A stretch of DNA of 64,000 bases from NCBI RefSeq assembly GCF_900091515.1, contig NZ_LT607410.1:2728001-2792000 (forward strand), in the 5' to 3' direction. This document shows, piece after piece, positions 51,609 to 60,579 of the stretch. A program made the position numbers and the translations under genes. How positions within the stretch are numbered: the first letter of the stretch is position 1; each line of letters opens with the position of its first letter. The DNA is from Micromonospora purpureochromogenes. GTDB lineage: Bacteria; Actinomycetota; Actinomycetes; Mycobacteriales; Micromonosporaceae. The notes under the pieces were generated by a model that did not search any database, had not been told where the DNA came from, and saw nothing but the letters and a program-made list of their open reading frames with translations.

Positions 51609-53021
51609 ATGTCGATTACCCCCGAGAACCTCGGCGACCTCAGCCGCCGGACCCTGCTGCGGCGGGCCGCCGCGGCGGGCCTTCTGGTCACCCCGGCCGC
51701 CGGCCTGCTCAGCGCCTGCGCCGGCAGCGAGCCGGAGAAGTCCGACACCGGCGGCACGACCAAGAGCAAGGACAACCCGTTCGGTGTGAAGGACGGCAGC
51801 GCCGTCAAGGTGGTCGTCTTCAACGGCGGCCTGGGTGACCAGTGGGCCAAGGAAGACAAGGTCATCTTCAACGCCAAGCACCCGAACATCACGGTCAACA
51901 TGTCTTCCACCCAGAAGATCAAGACCGAAGAGCAGCCGAAGATGGCGACGCAGCCGAGTGACCTGGTCATGAACTCGGGTGCCGACATGATGGACCGCAG
52001 CACGCTGATCAACGAGGGTGCCATCGAGCCGCTCGACGACCTGCTCACCGCACCCGCCTGGGACAGCGAGGGCACCGTGGCGGACTCGCTCCTGCCGGGC
52101 ACGGTCGGCGACGGCACCCAGAACGGCAAGTTCTACGTCGTGAACGTGGCGTACACGGTGTGGGGCAACTGGTACAACGCGGCGCTGTTCAAGAAGGAGG
52201 GTTGGCAGGCGCCGACCACCTGGGAAGAGTTCTTCGCCCTGGCCCCGAAGATCAAGGCCAAGGGCATGGCACCGTACGTGCACGACGCCGTGCACGGCTA
52301 CTACCCGCGCTGGGCGCTCATGGCCAGCATCTGGAAGACCGCCGGCAAGCAGGTCGTCATCGACATCGACAACCTGAAGGAGAACGCCTGGAAGGCCGAC
52401 GGCGTGGTCAAGGCGCTGGAGCCGTGGGAGAAGCTGGTCAAGGACCGGCTGCTGCTGCCGGGCAAGCTCGACCACACCCAGTCGCAGCAGGCCTGGCTCG
52501 ACGGCAAGGCGGCGTTCATCCAGGTCGGCACCTGGCTGAAGAACGAGATGTCCGCCACCATCCCGCCGGGCTTCGAGATGACCCTGTCGGACTACTGGCA
52601 CAACGCCGACGACAAGGCGCCGAAGGACGTGTTCGCCGCGTCGGGCGAGGGCTTCGTCGTGCCGAGCAAGGCCCCGAACAAGGAGGCCGCCAAGGAGTTC
52701 CTGCGGGCGATGCTGTCGAAGGCCGGCTCCGCCAAGTTCGCCGAGCTGACCAAGTCGCTGGCCTCCACCAAGGGCTCCGGCGACAACGTGCAGGACACCG
52801 CGCTCTCCAGCGCCAACACGCTGATGAAGAACGGTGGCAGCGAGCTGATCTCGGTCAAGTTCCAGGACTTCTACGCCGACCTGGACAAGGAGAGCCAGAA
52901 CCTCTCCGAGGAGCTCATGGCCGGCCGACTCACCGCGCAGCAGTTCGTCGACAAGATGCAGGCGGCCGCCGACAAGGTCGCCAAGGACTCGTCGATCAAG
53001 AAGCAGACCCGCACCGCCTGA
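51609..53021 (+). CDS. ngcE: ABC sugar importer, solute-binding lipoprotein, second NgcE-like copy
   Basis: A 470-residue solute-binding lipoprotein, paralogous to 43760-45175. SRRTLLRR is a Tat motif and LLSAC (Cys37) the lipobox. DNPFGVKDGSAVKVVVFNGG and FADLDKESQ-like C-terminal helices match the first copy in layout, though not closely. AAGGAGAGACG precedes ATG 51609. In the same operon as the SIS protein and two permeases. The binding-site aromatic set may differ from copy one, implying a different amino-sugar ligand. Confidence 0.83.
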   Translation: MSITPENLGDLSRRTLLRRAAAAGLLVTPAAGLLSACAGSEPEKSDTGGTTKSKDNPFGVKDGSAVKVVVFNGGLGDQWAKEDKVIFNAKHPNITVNMSSTQKIKTEEQPKMATQPSDLVMNSGADMMDRSTLINEGAIEPLDDLLTAPAWDSEGTVADSLLPGTVGDGTQNGKFYVVNVAYTVWGNWYNAALFKKEGWQAPTTWEEFFALAPKIKAKGMAPYVHDAVHGYYPRWALMASIWKTAGKQVVIDIDNLKENAWKADGVVKALEPWEKLVKDRLLLPGKLDHTQSQQAWLDGKAAFIQVGTWLKNEMSATIPPGFEMTLSDYWHNADDKAPKDVFAASGEGFVVPSKAPNKEAAKEFLRAMLSKAGSAKFAELTKSLASTKGSGDNVQDTALSSANTLMKNGGSELISVKFQDFYADLDKESQNLSEELMAGRLTAQQFVDKMQAAADKVAKDSSIKKQTRTA

Positions 53022-53044
53022 TTTCACGGAGAGAGTTGAGTCCA

Positions 53045-53986
53045 ATGCGGCACGGAGTCGCGCGTTTCGTCACGGGCTTCCTGGCCCTGCCCGTCGCGCT
53101 GTACCTGTTCTACGTGGTGTGGCCGTTCGCGCAGGCGGCGGGATACTCGCTGACCGACTGGGGCGGGTATTCGGATTCGCAGCGCTTCGTCGGGCTGGAC
53201 AACTACGTCCGGCTGCTCTCCGACGAGCTGATCCGGAAGGCGTTCTGGCACAACGTCTTCTTCCTGGTCACCGTGCCGCTGTTCACCATCGCGCTGGCCC
53301 TGTTCCTCGCGTTCCTGCTCAACGTGGGCGGACGCGAGGACAGGGCCGGCATCCGGGGGGTGTTCGGCTCCGCCGTCTACAAAGTCATCTTCTTCTTCCC
53401 CCAGGTGCTGTCGCTGGTGGTCATCGCCGTCATGTGGCAGCAGATCTACCGGTCCGACCAGCAGGGCCTGATCAACGGCCTGCTGACCAAGGTCGGCCTG
53501 GTCGACCCGCAGAACCCGATCGCCTTCACCGCCGACCCGGAGCCGTTCCTCGGCATCCCCGCGGTGCTCTGGTGGCTGCTGCTCATCGCGGTCTGGAGCG
53601 GTGCCGGCTTCTACATGGTGCTCTTCTCCGCGGCAATGCAGTCGATCCCGAAGGACATCTACGAGGCGGCCCTCCTCGACGGCGCCGGCCGCTTCCACAC
53701 CTTCTTCCGGGTCACCCTGCCCCTGCTCCGGGACACCATCTCGGTCGCCTGGGTCTACCTGGGCTTCATCGCCCTGGACATGTACGCCCTGGTCTTCGTC
53801 ATGACGCCGAGCCAGGGCGGCCCGAACCACGCCAGCGAGATCTTCGCTTCCGTGATCCAGTTCAACGCGTTCCAGAAGGGCCAGTTCGGCTACGCCTGCG
53901 CGATCGCCGTGGCGCTGGCCATCTTCACCATCCTGCTGGCCGCCCTCCAGCTGAGGATTACCCGCCGTGAGCGGATCGAGTTCTGA
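53045..53986 (+). CDS. ngcF: ABC sugar importer permease, second NgcF-like copy
   Basis: A 313-residue permease with six helices; the EAA loop is IYEAALLDGAGRFHTFFRV. It shares DRAGIRGVFGSAVYK and FFFPQVLSLVVIAVMWQQIY with the first-cassette homologue. GGAGAG lies 12 nt before ATG 53045. No attenuating hairpin separates it from the binding protein here, unlike the first cassette. Operon continues into the second permease. Confidence 0.87.
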   Translation: MRHGVARFVTGFLALPVALYLFYVVWPFAQAAGYSLTDWGGYSDSQRFVGLDNYVRLLSDELIRKAFWHNVFFLVTVPLFTIALALFLAFLLNVGGREDRAGIRGVFGSAVYKVIFFFPQVLSLVVIAVMWQQIYRSDQQGLINGLLTKVGLVDPQNPIAFTADPEPFLGIPAVLWWLLLIAVWSGAGFYMVLFSAAMQSIPKDIYEAALLDGAGRFHTFFRVTLPLLRDTISVAWVYLGFIALDMYALVFVMTPSQGGPNHASEIFASVIQFNAFQKGQFGYACAIAVALAIFTILLAALQLRITRRERIEF

Positions 53987-53999
53987 GGAGGCCTGGACG

Positions 54000-54956
54000 A
54001 TGAGCACGGTGACCCACACCTCCGGCCAGCCACGACCTGATGCGGTGCCGCCGGCCGGTCCGGCAGCGAGCCGACGGGCGGAAGCTGCCGCCAAGAGCGT
54101 CGGCGGCCGGATATTCAACGGCTTCTCGCACCTGTTCCTCGCGGTCTGGGCGATCATGGTGATCTACCCACTGCTCTGGGTGGTGATGTCCGCACTCAAG
54201 ACCGACTCCGAGGTGATCCGCGAGCCGCTGTCGCTGTTCCCCAAGTCGCTGCAGTGGGACAACTTCGCCCGGGCCTGGACGGCCGGGATCGACAGCTTCT
54301 TCCTGAACACGCTGCTGGTGCTCGTCTTCAGCGTGACCCTGACGATGCTGCTGGGCTCGATGGCGGCGTACGCGCTGGCCCGCTACGAGTTCCGGGGCAA
54401 CCGGCTGATCTACTGGATGTTTCTGTCCGGGCTGACCCTGCCGATCTACCTCGCCGCGGTGCCACTGTTCAAGGGCGTCTACAACATGAACGTGGTGTTC
54501 CCGCTGCTCGGCCCGAACAAGCACCTCACGCTGATCCTGGTCTATGTGGCCTGGTCGCTGTCGTTCACCGTCTTCTTCATGCATTCGTTTTTCCGGACGC
54601 TGCCCAACTCGATCGCCGAGGCGGCCCAGGTCGACGGGGCCTCGCACACCCGGACCTTCTTCAGCGTCATGCTGCCGATGGCCAAGCCGGGCCTGATCAG
54701 CATCGGCATCTTCAACGTGCTCGGCCAGTGGAACCAGTGGTACCTGCCGACCCTGCTCATGCAATCGGTCGCCGGCGAGCCGAAGCACCAGGTGATCGCC
54801 CAGGGGCTCATCGAGCTCTCGGTCAACCAGGGCTACAAGTCCGACTGGTCCGGTCTGTTCGCCGGCGTCACCATGGCGATGCTGCCGGTGCTCATCGTCT
54901 ACATCGTCTTCCAGCGCCAGGTCCAGTCCGGCCTCACCGCCGGCGTCAGCAAGTAA
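54000..54956 (+). CDS. ngcG: ABC sugar importer permease, second NgcG-like copy
   Basis: A 318-residue permease; the EAA loop is IAEAAQVDGASHTRTFFSV, and the ending FQRQVQSGLTAGVSK is nearly that of the first copy. The N terminus has a 40-residue hydrophilic, Pro/Ala-rich extension. GAGGAGG overlaps the end of the preceding gene and serves the ATG at 54000. It ends the operon before a strong terminator. Confidence 0.87.
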   Translation: MSTVTHTSGQPRPDAVPPAGPAASRRAEAAAKSVGGRIFNGFSHLFLAVWAIMVIYPLLWVVMSALKTDSEVIREPLSLFPKSLQWDNFARAWTAGIDSFFLNTLLVLVFSVTLTMLLGSMAAYALARYEFRGNRLIYWMFLSGLTLPIYLAAVPLFKGVYNMNVVFPLLGPNKHLTLILVYVAWSLSFTVFFMHSFFRTLPNSIAEAAQVDGASHTRTFFSVMLPMAKPGLISIGIFNVLGQWNQWYLPTLLMQSVAGEPKHQVIAQGLIELSVNQGYKSDWSGLFAGVTMAMLPVLIVYIVFQRQVQSGLTAGVSK

Positions 54957-54991
54957 CCCCACCCCCACCCCCCCACCCCCCGTCGACGGCA

Positions 54992-55045
54992 CTTTCACGG
55001 AAAGAGTGGCTATCCGACGCGGAATAGCCACTCTTTCCGTGAAAG
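54992..55045. terminator. Bidirectional terminator (22-bp perfect stem)
   Basis: Arms 54992-55013 and 55024-55045 (CTTTCACGGAAAGAGTGGCT... and complement) match perfectly over 22 bp with a 10-nt loop. It lies between the convergent NgcG-like permease and the ABC exporter, 36 bp and 28 bp from their stops. It is the strongest terminator in the window. Confidence 0.9.
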
Positions 55046-55072
55046 AGGGCGCTCGGTGGGAATGGGGTGGGG

Positions 55073-56803
55073 TCAGGGGTGCCAGGAGCGCCAGAGGGCG
55101 GCGTAGGCGCCGTCGGCGCGGACCAGGTCGTGGTGGCTGCCGATCTCGGTGATCCGGCCGTCGGCCAGGACGGCGACCCGGTCGGCGTCGTGCGCGGTGT
55201 TGAGCCGGTGCGCGATCGCGATGACGGTGCGCCCGGTGAGCACGGCCGCGAGGGCCCGCTCGGTACGCCGGGCGGTGGTCGGGTCGAGGGCGGCGGTCGC
55301 CTCGTCGAGGATCAGCGTGTGCGGGTCGGCGAGCACCAGCCGCGCGAGGGCGAGCTGCTGGGCCTCGGCCGCGCCGAGTTGCCGGGCCCCGTCGCCGAGC
55401 GCGGTGTCCAGGCCGTCGGGGAGCGCGCCGTACCAGTCGGCGCCGACGGCGTGCAGCGCGGAGCGCATCTGCTCGTCGGTGGCGTCCGGCGCGGCGAAGG
55501 CGAGGTTGTCGCGTACCGAGCCGATGAACACGTGGTGTTCCTGGGTCACCAGGGCGATCCGGCGGCGGCGCTCGGCCGGGTCGAGGTCGGTGACCGGGCA
55601 GCCGCCGATGCTGACCACGCCGTGGCGGGGCGCGTCGATTCCGGCCAGCAGCCGGGCCAGGGTGGACTTCCCGGCCCCCGACGGGCCGACGACGGCCAGC
55701 CGCTCCCCGGGCCGGACCTCCAGGTCGATGCCGTGCAGCACGTCGTGGCCGGCGGCGTAGGAGAAGCGGGCCCCGCGTACGACGAGTCGCTCGTCGCGGG
55801 GTGTGCGCGCGGTGCCGGGCGCCTCCGGCGGCACCAGGCCGACACCGAGCACCCGGGCGAACGAGGCGAAGCCCCGCTGCGCCTGCTCCATCCAGAGCAA
55901 CAGCCGGTCCAGCGGTTCGATGGCCTGTTGCAGGTAGAGCGCGGCGGCGACCACCGCACCCAGCGAGACGTCCCCCCGGGACAGCAGGTACCCGCCGACG
56001 AGCAGTGCCGCGGCGACCGGCAGCGGATAGCTGGCCTCCACCACGCTGAAGAAGACCGTCCGCAGCCCGAGCGTCGCCCGCCGCGCGGCCCACAGCCGGG
56101 CGATCCGCGCGGTGCCGCGGGCGATCCGCTGGTCGGCGAGGCGGAACGCCTCGACGGTGCGGGCGCCCTCGGCGGTGCTGGTCAGCGTCTCGGTCAGCGC
56201 CGCGGCGGCCGCCCCCTCGACCAGGTACGCGGGGCTGGCCCGCCGCAGGTACCAGCGGGCCGCCGCGCCGATCGACGGCAGCCCGGCCAGCGCCGCCAGG
56301 CCGAGCAGCGGGTGCAGCAGGAAGACCGCCCCGAACAGCAGCGCCAGTTGCACCGAGGCGATGACCATGGTGGGCACCACGTCGCGGACGGTGGTGCCGA
56401 CGGTGGACACGTCGACCGAGCTGCGGGTGGCCAGTTCCCCGGAGCCGGCCCGCTCGACGACGGAGACGGGCAGCTCGAGCGTGCGGTGGACGAAGTCCTC
56501 GCGCAGCTCCGCCACGGCCCGCTCCCCGAACCGGTGGCCCGCGTACTGGGCGTACCGGGAGAGCACCGCCTGCACCAGCACCGCCCCGCCGATCGCCAGC
56601 GCCAGCCGGTCGACGGTGGCCACCCCGGCACCTCCGGTGACCCGGTCGACGATGCGGCCCAGCAGCCACGGCGGGGCGAGCCCGGCGACCGCGGCGGCGC
56701 CGTGCAGCGCCAGCACACCCAGGACGGCGCGCCGGTGCCGGCCGATCAGGTCGCGCAGCGCCCGGCGTACGGCGCCGCGGTCGGCCACCGGCAGTCGGCT
56801 CAC
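55073..56803 (-). CDS. ABC exporter half-transporter with intact Walker motifs but degenerate signature
   Basis: A 576-residue type I exporter: a six-helix membrane domain (about 1-320) and an ATPase domain. Walker A is GPSGAGKST (373-381) and Walker B TLILDEATAALD with Glu501, so it can bind and hydrolyse ATP. The signature that should read LSGGQ is LGAAEAQ (476-482). Its GTG overlaps the stop of the partner gene (GTGA). The partner has the opposite defect, so the two form a heterodimer with one complete site. Substrate unknown. A seeming 1271-residue frame is a read-through shadow, not a fusion. Confidence 0.88.
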   Translation of the reverse strand: MSRLPVADRGAVRRALRDLIGRHRRAVLGVLALHGAAAVAGLAPPWLLGRIVDRVTGGAGVATVDRLALAIGGAVLVQAVLSRYAQYAGHRFGERAVAELREDFVHRTLELPVSVVERAGSGELATRSSVDVSTVGTTVRDVVPTMVIASVQLALLFGAVFLLHPLLGLAALAGLPSIGAAARWYLRRASPAYLVEGAAAAALTETLTSTAEGARTVEAFRLADQRIARGTARIARLWAARRATLGLRTVFFSVVEASYPLPVAAALLVGGYLLSRGDVSLGAVVAAALYLQQAIEPLDRLLLWMEQAQRGFASFARVLGVGLVPPEAPGTARTPRDERLVVRGARFSYAAGHDVLHGIDLEVRPGERLAVVGPSGAGKSTLARLLAGIDAPRHGVVSIGGCPVTDLDPAERRRRIALVTQEHHVFIGSVRDNLAFAAPDATDEQMRSALHAVGADWYGALPDGLDTALGDGARQLGAAEAQQLALARLVLADPHTLILDEATAALDPTTARRTERALAAVLTGRTVIAIAHRLNTAHDADRVAVLADGRITEIGSHHDLVRADGAYAALWRSWHP

Positions 56804-58623
56804 CGGAGGGCCTCCTCGGCGTCGGCGGGCCGGTCGACGTCCGGGTCGGCGCTGTCCCGGGCCACCAGCCGCCGGTAGCCGGGATCCCGGTCGAGCAGGT
56901 CGGCGTGGCCGCCGGTGCCGACGATCCGGCCCCCCTGCAGGTGGGCGACAGTGTCGGCCCGACCGAGCAGCAGCGGCGACGTGGCCAGCACGAGGGTGGT
57001 CCGCCCGGCCCGCGCGGCCCGCAGCCGCTCGGCGATCCGCGCCTCGGTGTGCGCGTCCACGGCTGACGTCGGGTCGACGAGGATGAGCACCTCCGGCTCG
57101 GCGAGCAGCGCCCGGGCCAGGCGCACCCGTTGGCGCTGGCCGCCGGAGAGCGTACGGGCCCGGGCGTCGAGCGGGGTGTCGAGCCCGTCCGGCAGCGCCT
57201 CGGCGACGTCCTCGGCGGACGCGGCGCGCAGCGCCGCCACCAGCGGCTCGTCGTCGGTCCCCGGCCCGCCCCGGTCGTCCTCGTCCGGTCGGGGGCGCAG
57301 GACGTCGCGCAGCGTCCCGGCGAACAGGTACGAGTCGTGGTCGGCGACCAGGATCCGGGCCCGGACCTCGTCCAGCGCGATCCCGGTCAGCGGCACGCCA
57401 CCCCAGGTGACGTCGGAGGCGACGTACCGGCCGAGCCGGTCGGCAAGCGCCAGCGCCTCGGCCGGATCGTCCGCGGCCACCCCGGTCAGCCGCCCGGCGT
57501 GGACCGTCAGCCCGGTCACCGGATCGTGCAGGTCGGCGGGACCACCGGGCGCGGGCAGCGCCTCCGCCCGGCGGGCCGCCGGCACCCGACCCCGCCCACC
57601 GGGCGCGGTCCGGGCACCGCCGATGTCGTCGGGAACCAGGTCGAGCAGGGCGACGATCCGGCGGGCGGCCACCCGACCGCGGATCAGTTCGTGGCTGCCC
57701 TCCAGCAGGAACCAGACCGGCACGACGAGGGTCGCCACGTAGCCGTAGACGGCGACCAGCTCTCCGATGCTGATCTCGCCGGTGACCGCCATCCGGGCCG
57801 ACAGCCACACCACCACCGCGAGGAACAGCCCGGGGATGGCGACGGTGGCCGCGTCGATCCAGCTGTTGACGGCGCCGACCCGGTAGCCCTCGGCGAGCAG
57901 GTCCCGGGACCGGGCGGCGTACCGGCGGGCGAACAGCTCCCGGCCGCCGACCCCGGCGAGGACGCGCAGCCCGGCGACGATGTCGCCGGAGCGGGCGGTG
58001 AGGCCGCCCTGCTGCTGCCGGTAGACGGACTCCGCGCGGTCGAGGCGGCGCAGCAGCGGCCCGACCACCAGCCCGACCGCCGGCACGCCCACCAGCACGC
58101 AGAGGGCGAGGACGGGGGAGATCGACCAGAGCACCACGGCGATGACCGCGTAGGCGACGACCGCGCCCACCCCCGGGCCGGTCAGCGTCAGCACCTGCGC
58201 CGTCCAGTCGATGTCGGAGCCGCCGACGGTGGCCACCTCGCCCGCGGCGACCCGGCGCGGCAGCACCGCGCCGATCCGGGACAGCTGCCGCAGCACGACG
58301 GCGGCCGAGCGGGCCTTGGCGTCCTCCCGGATGAAGGTCATCGTGCGGTGCCGCATGATGCCCAGGTAGGACAGGCCCACCCCCGCGACGACGATCGCCG
58401 CGACCCAGAGCCACAGCGCCCGGTTGTCGTGGGCGCGCAACCCGTCGTCGACCGCGCGGGCGATCAGCCAGGGCCGCACCGACAGTCCGATCATCCAGGC
58501 CGTGCCGAGCAGGCTGCCGCGCAGCACCCGCCAGGGCTGGCAGCGGACCAGCCACCACAGGTAGCGCAACGGCCCCCTGGTGTCCGGAGTGCCGGGCTCG
58601 GAATGGGGGATCTGCGGGGGCAC
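56800..58623 (-). CDS. ABC exporter half-transporter lacking Walker A and catalytic Glu
   Basis: A 607-residue exporter with a six-helix membrane domain and a degenerate ATPase domain. Where Walker A should stand the sequence is LTGVAADDPAEALAL, without the GxxGxGKST pattern. The signature LSGGQRQ is intact (492-498), but Walker B ends LVDPTS, with Pro518 in place of the catalytic Glu. A linker of about 45 residues precedes the domain. It can give its signature to the partner's Walker A but cannot catalyse. Both genes are coupled, and the pair resembles other asymmetric actinobacterial exporters. Confidence 0.88.
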   Translation of the reverse strand: MPPQIPHSEPGTPDTRGPLRYLWWLVRCQPWRVLRGSLLGTAWMIGLSVRPWLIARAVDDGLRAHDNRALWLWVAAIVVAGVGLSYLGIMRHRTMTFIREDAKARSAAVVLRQLSRIGAVLPRRVAAGEVATVGGSDIDWTAQVLTLTGPGVGAVVAYAVIAVVLWSISPVLALCVLVGVPAVGLVVGPLLRRLDRAESVYRQQQGGLTARSGDIVAGLRVLAGVGGRELFARRYAARSRDLLAEGYRVGAVNSWIDAATVAIPGLFLAVVVWLSARMAVTGEISIGELVAVYGYVATLVVPVWFLLEGSHELIRGRVAARRIVALLDLVPDDIGGARTAPGGRGRVPAARRAEALPAPGGPADLHDPVTGLTVHAGRLTGVAADDPAEALALADRLGRYVASDVTWGGVPLTGIALDEVRARILVADHDSYLFAGTLRDVLRPRPDEDDRGGPGTDDEPLVAALRAASAEDVAEALPDGLDTPLDARARTLSGGQRQRVRLARALLAEPEVLILVDPTSAVDAHTEARIAERLRAARAGRTTLVLATSPLLLGRADTVAHLQGGRIVGTGGHADLLDRDPGYRRLVARDSADPDVDRPADAEEALR

Positions 58624-58793
58624 CCGCCCACGCTACCGACCGGCGCGATGATCCACCGACCCGTCCGTCGGCTTCCTGCCCCGCACCGCCGGCCCGTTCC
58701 GGCCGGCCGGAGCACGGGCTCGCCGAGGGCCGGGGGCGGCGGTGCGGGCGTGCGGACCGGTCGGTGTCGCACGGGCGAGGCAGAATCGCATCC

Positions 58794-60473
58794 GTGCTGG
58801 TGGCGGTGGTGGCGGACGAGCGGGGCGGGGGAGTCCTCCAGCCCCTCGACGCCCGTGGGCGTCCCGCCGGCGCGGCCGGCGCCGTCACCGACCTCGCCGC
58901 CGCGGTCGCCGCCCGGGAGGCCGCCGAGCACCCGCGCTGGGTCTGGGCCTCGGGTGTCGCGCTCTATCCGGCGCTGTTGCGCGCCGGGGTGCGGGTGGAG
59001 CGCTGCCACGACGTCGAGCTGACCGAGGCTCTGCTGCTCGGCCACGCCGGCCGCTGGGGCGAGCCGCGCTCGCTCGCCGCCGCGCACGCCCGGCTCACCG
59101 GGGCCGCCGTGCCGCCCGACCCGCCGCCCCGGCCGCCCGCGCCGCCCGGGCACGGCCAGGGCGCGCTCTTCGACGCCGTCCCCGGGCCGCCGGGCCCGGG
59201 CATCGACGCCCTGGTCGAGGTGTACGCCGACCAGCTCGCCCGGATCGCGGCCACGCAGCACCCGGGCCGGTTCCGGCTGCTGGTCGCCGCCGAGTCGGCC
59301 GGCGCGCTGATCGCGGTGGAGATGGGCGCCGCCGGCCTGCCCTGGCGCGTCGACGTGCACGACGCGATCCTCGACGAGCTGCTCGGCGAGGCGTCCCCGG
59401 TCGGCGGGCCGCCCCGCCGGCTCGCCGAGCTGGCCGCCCGGATCGCCGACGCCTTCGGCGTACGTCAGGTGCACGCCGACTCCCCGGCGGAGCTGCTGCG
59501 GGCGTTCGCCCGGGCCGGGGTGGAGCTGCCCAACACCCGGGCCTGGGTGCTGCGCGGCGTCGACCATCCGGCGGTGCCGCTGGTCCTGGAATACAAGGAG
59601 CTCTACCGGATCTGGACGGCCCACGGCCGGGCCTGGCGGGACGCCTGGGTCTCCGACGGCCGTTTCCAGCCCGAGTACGTCCCCGGCGGGGTGGTCTCCG
59701 GCCGGTGGGCCACCCGGGGTGGCGGCGCGTTGCAGATCCCCAAGGTGATCCGGCGGGCGGTGGTGGCCGATCCGGGCTGGCGGTTGGTGGTCGCCGACGC
59801 CGGCCAGCTGGAGCCCCGGGTGCTCGCGGCGGTCTCCGGCGACGCCCGGCTCGCCGCGGCCGGCGGGGCGGGCGACCTCTACGCGGCCCTGGCCCAGGAC
59901 GCCTTCGCCGGTGACCGGGCCCGGGCCAAGGTGGCCCTGCTCGGCGCGATGTACGGCCAGACCGGCGGGTCGGCCCTGCCCGCGCTGGCGGTGCTCAAGC
60001 GCAGCTACCCGACCGCGTTCGGCTACGTGGAGGCGGCGGCCCGCACGGGCGAGGCGGGCGGCCTGGTCCGCTCCTGGCTCGGGCGCACCTGCCCGCCCGG
60101 CACGGCGGGGTTCGTCGACGGCGACGACGCGGGCATCGATCCGGACGCCGGTGCCGACCCGCAGTCCCCGCGCGCCCGGGCGGCCCGGTCCCGGGGGCGG
60201 TTCACCCGCAACTTCGTCATCCAGGCCACCGCCGCCGAGTGGGCCTCGACGCTGCTCGCCACGCTCCGCGGCGAGCTGGCGGGCACCGCTGCCGAGCTGG
60301 TGTTCTTCCAGCACGACGAGGTGATGGTGCACTGCCCGGCCGAGCAGGCCGAGGCGGTCGCCGCGGCGGTCGCCCGGTCCGGCGAGCGAGCCTCGGCGCT
60401 GCTGTTCGCGGACACTCCGGTCCGGTTCCCGCTGGATCTGTCCATCGTCGACTGCTACGCCGACGCGGCATAG
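58794..60473 (+). CDS. PolA-like DNA polymerase (bifunctional exonuclease/polymerase family)
   Basis: A 559-residue family A polymerase of an actinobacterial group annotated as bifunctional 3'-5' exonuclease/DNA polymerase. Polymerase motif A is DAGQLEPR (Asp335), motif B RARAKVALLGAMYG (Arg, Lys, Tyr-Gly) and motif C HDE (507-509), so the polymerase core looks intact. The N-terminal exonuclease-like half shows no clear acidic DEDD set, so proofreading may be lost. It is shorter than Pol I and lacks the 5' nuclease. GTG 58794 matches relatives starting MLVAVV; GTG 58764 is possible. Confidence 0.85.
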   Translation: MLVAVVADERGGGVLQPLDARGRPAGAAGAVTDLAAAVAAREAAEHPRWVWASGVALYPALLRAGVRVERCHDVELTEALLLGHAGRWGEPRSLAAAHARLTGAAVPPDPPPRPPAPPGHGQGALFDAVPGPPGPGIDALVEVYADQLARIAATQHPGRFRLLVAAESAGALIAVEMGAAGLPWRVDVHDAILDELLGEASPVGGPPRRLAELAARIADAFGVRQVHADSPAELLRAFARAGVELPNTRAWVLRGVDHPAVPLVLEYKELYRIWTAHGRAWRDAWVSDGRFQPEYVPGGVVSGRWATRGGGALQIPKVIRRAVVADPGWRLVVADAGQLEPRVLAAVSGDARLAAAGGAGDLYAALAQDAFAGDRARAKVALLGAMYGQTGGSALPALAVLKRSYPTAFGYVEAAARTGEAGGLVRSWLGRTCPPGTAGFVDGDDAGIDPDAGADPQSPRARAARSRGRFTRNFVIQATAAEWASTLLATLRGELAGTAAELVFFQHDEVMVHCPAEQAEAVAAAVARSGERASALLFADTPVRFPLDLSIVDCYADAA

Positions 60474-60579
60474 CGCACAATTTTCCTATTTGCCCCGCTA
60501 CCCGGCGCCGGGGGCGCTCGTTGGGTCCGGTGTGCGCAACGGGCCGGGCAGCTCTGCTCGGTCCGTCTTCACGACGGAG

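Noticed and set aside
55073..58888. Single 1271-residue frame suggesting a fused ABC exporter
   Set aside because: The first half of that frame does not encode ABC sequence; the true first subunit is in another frame and its stop overlaps a GTG at 56803 with typical domain start. Two genes explain the region.
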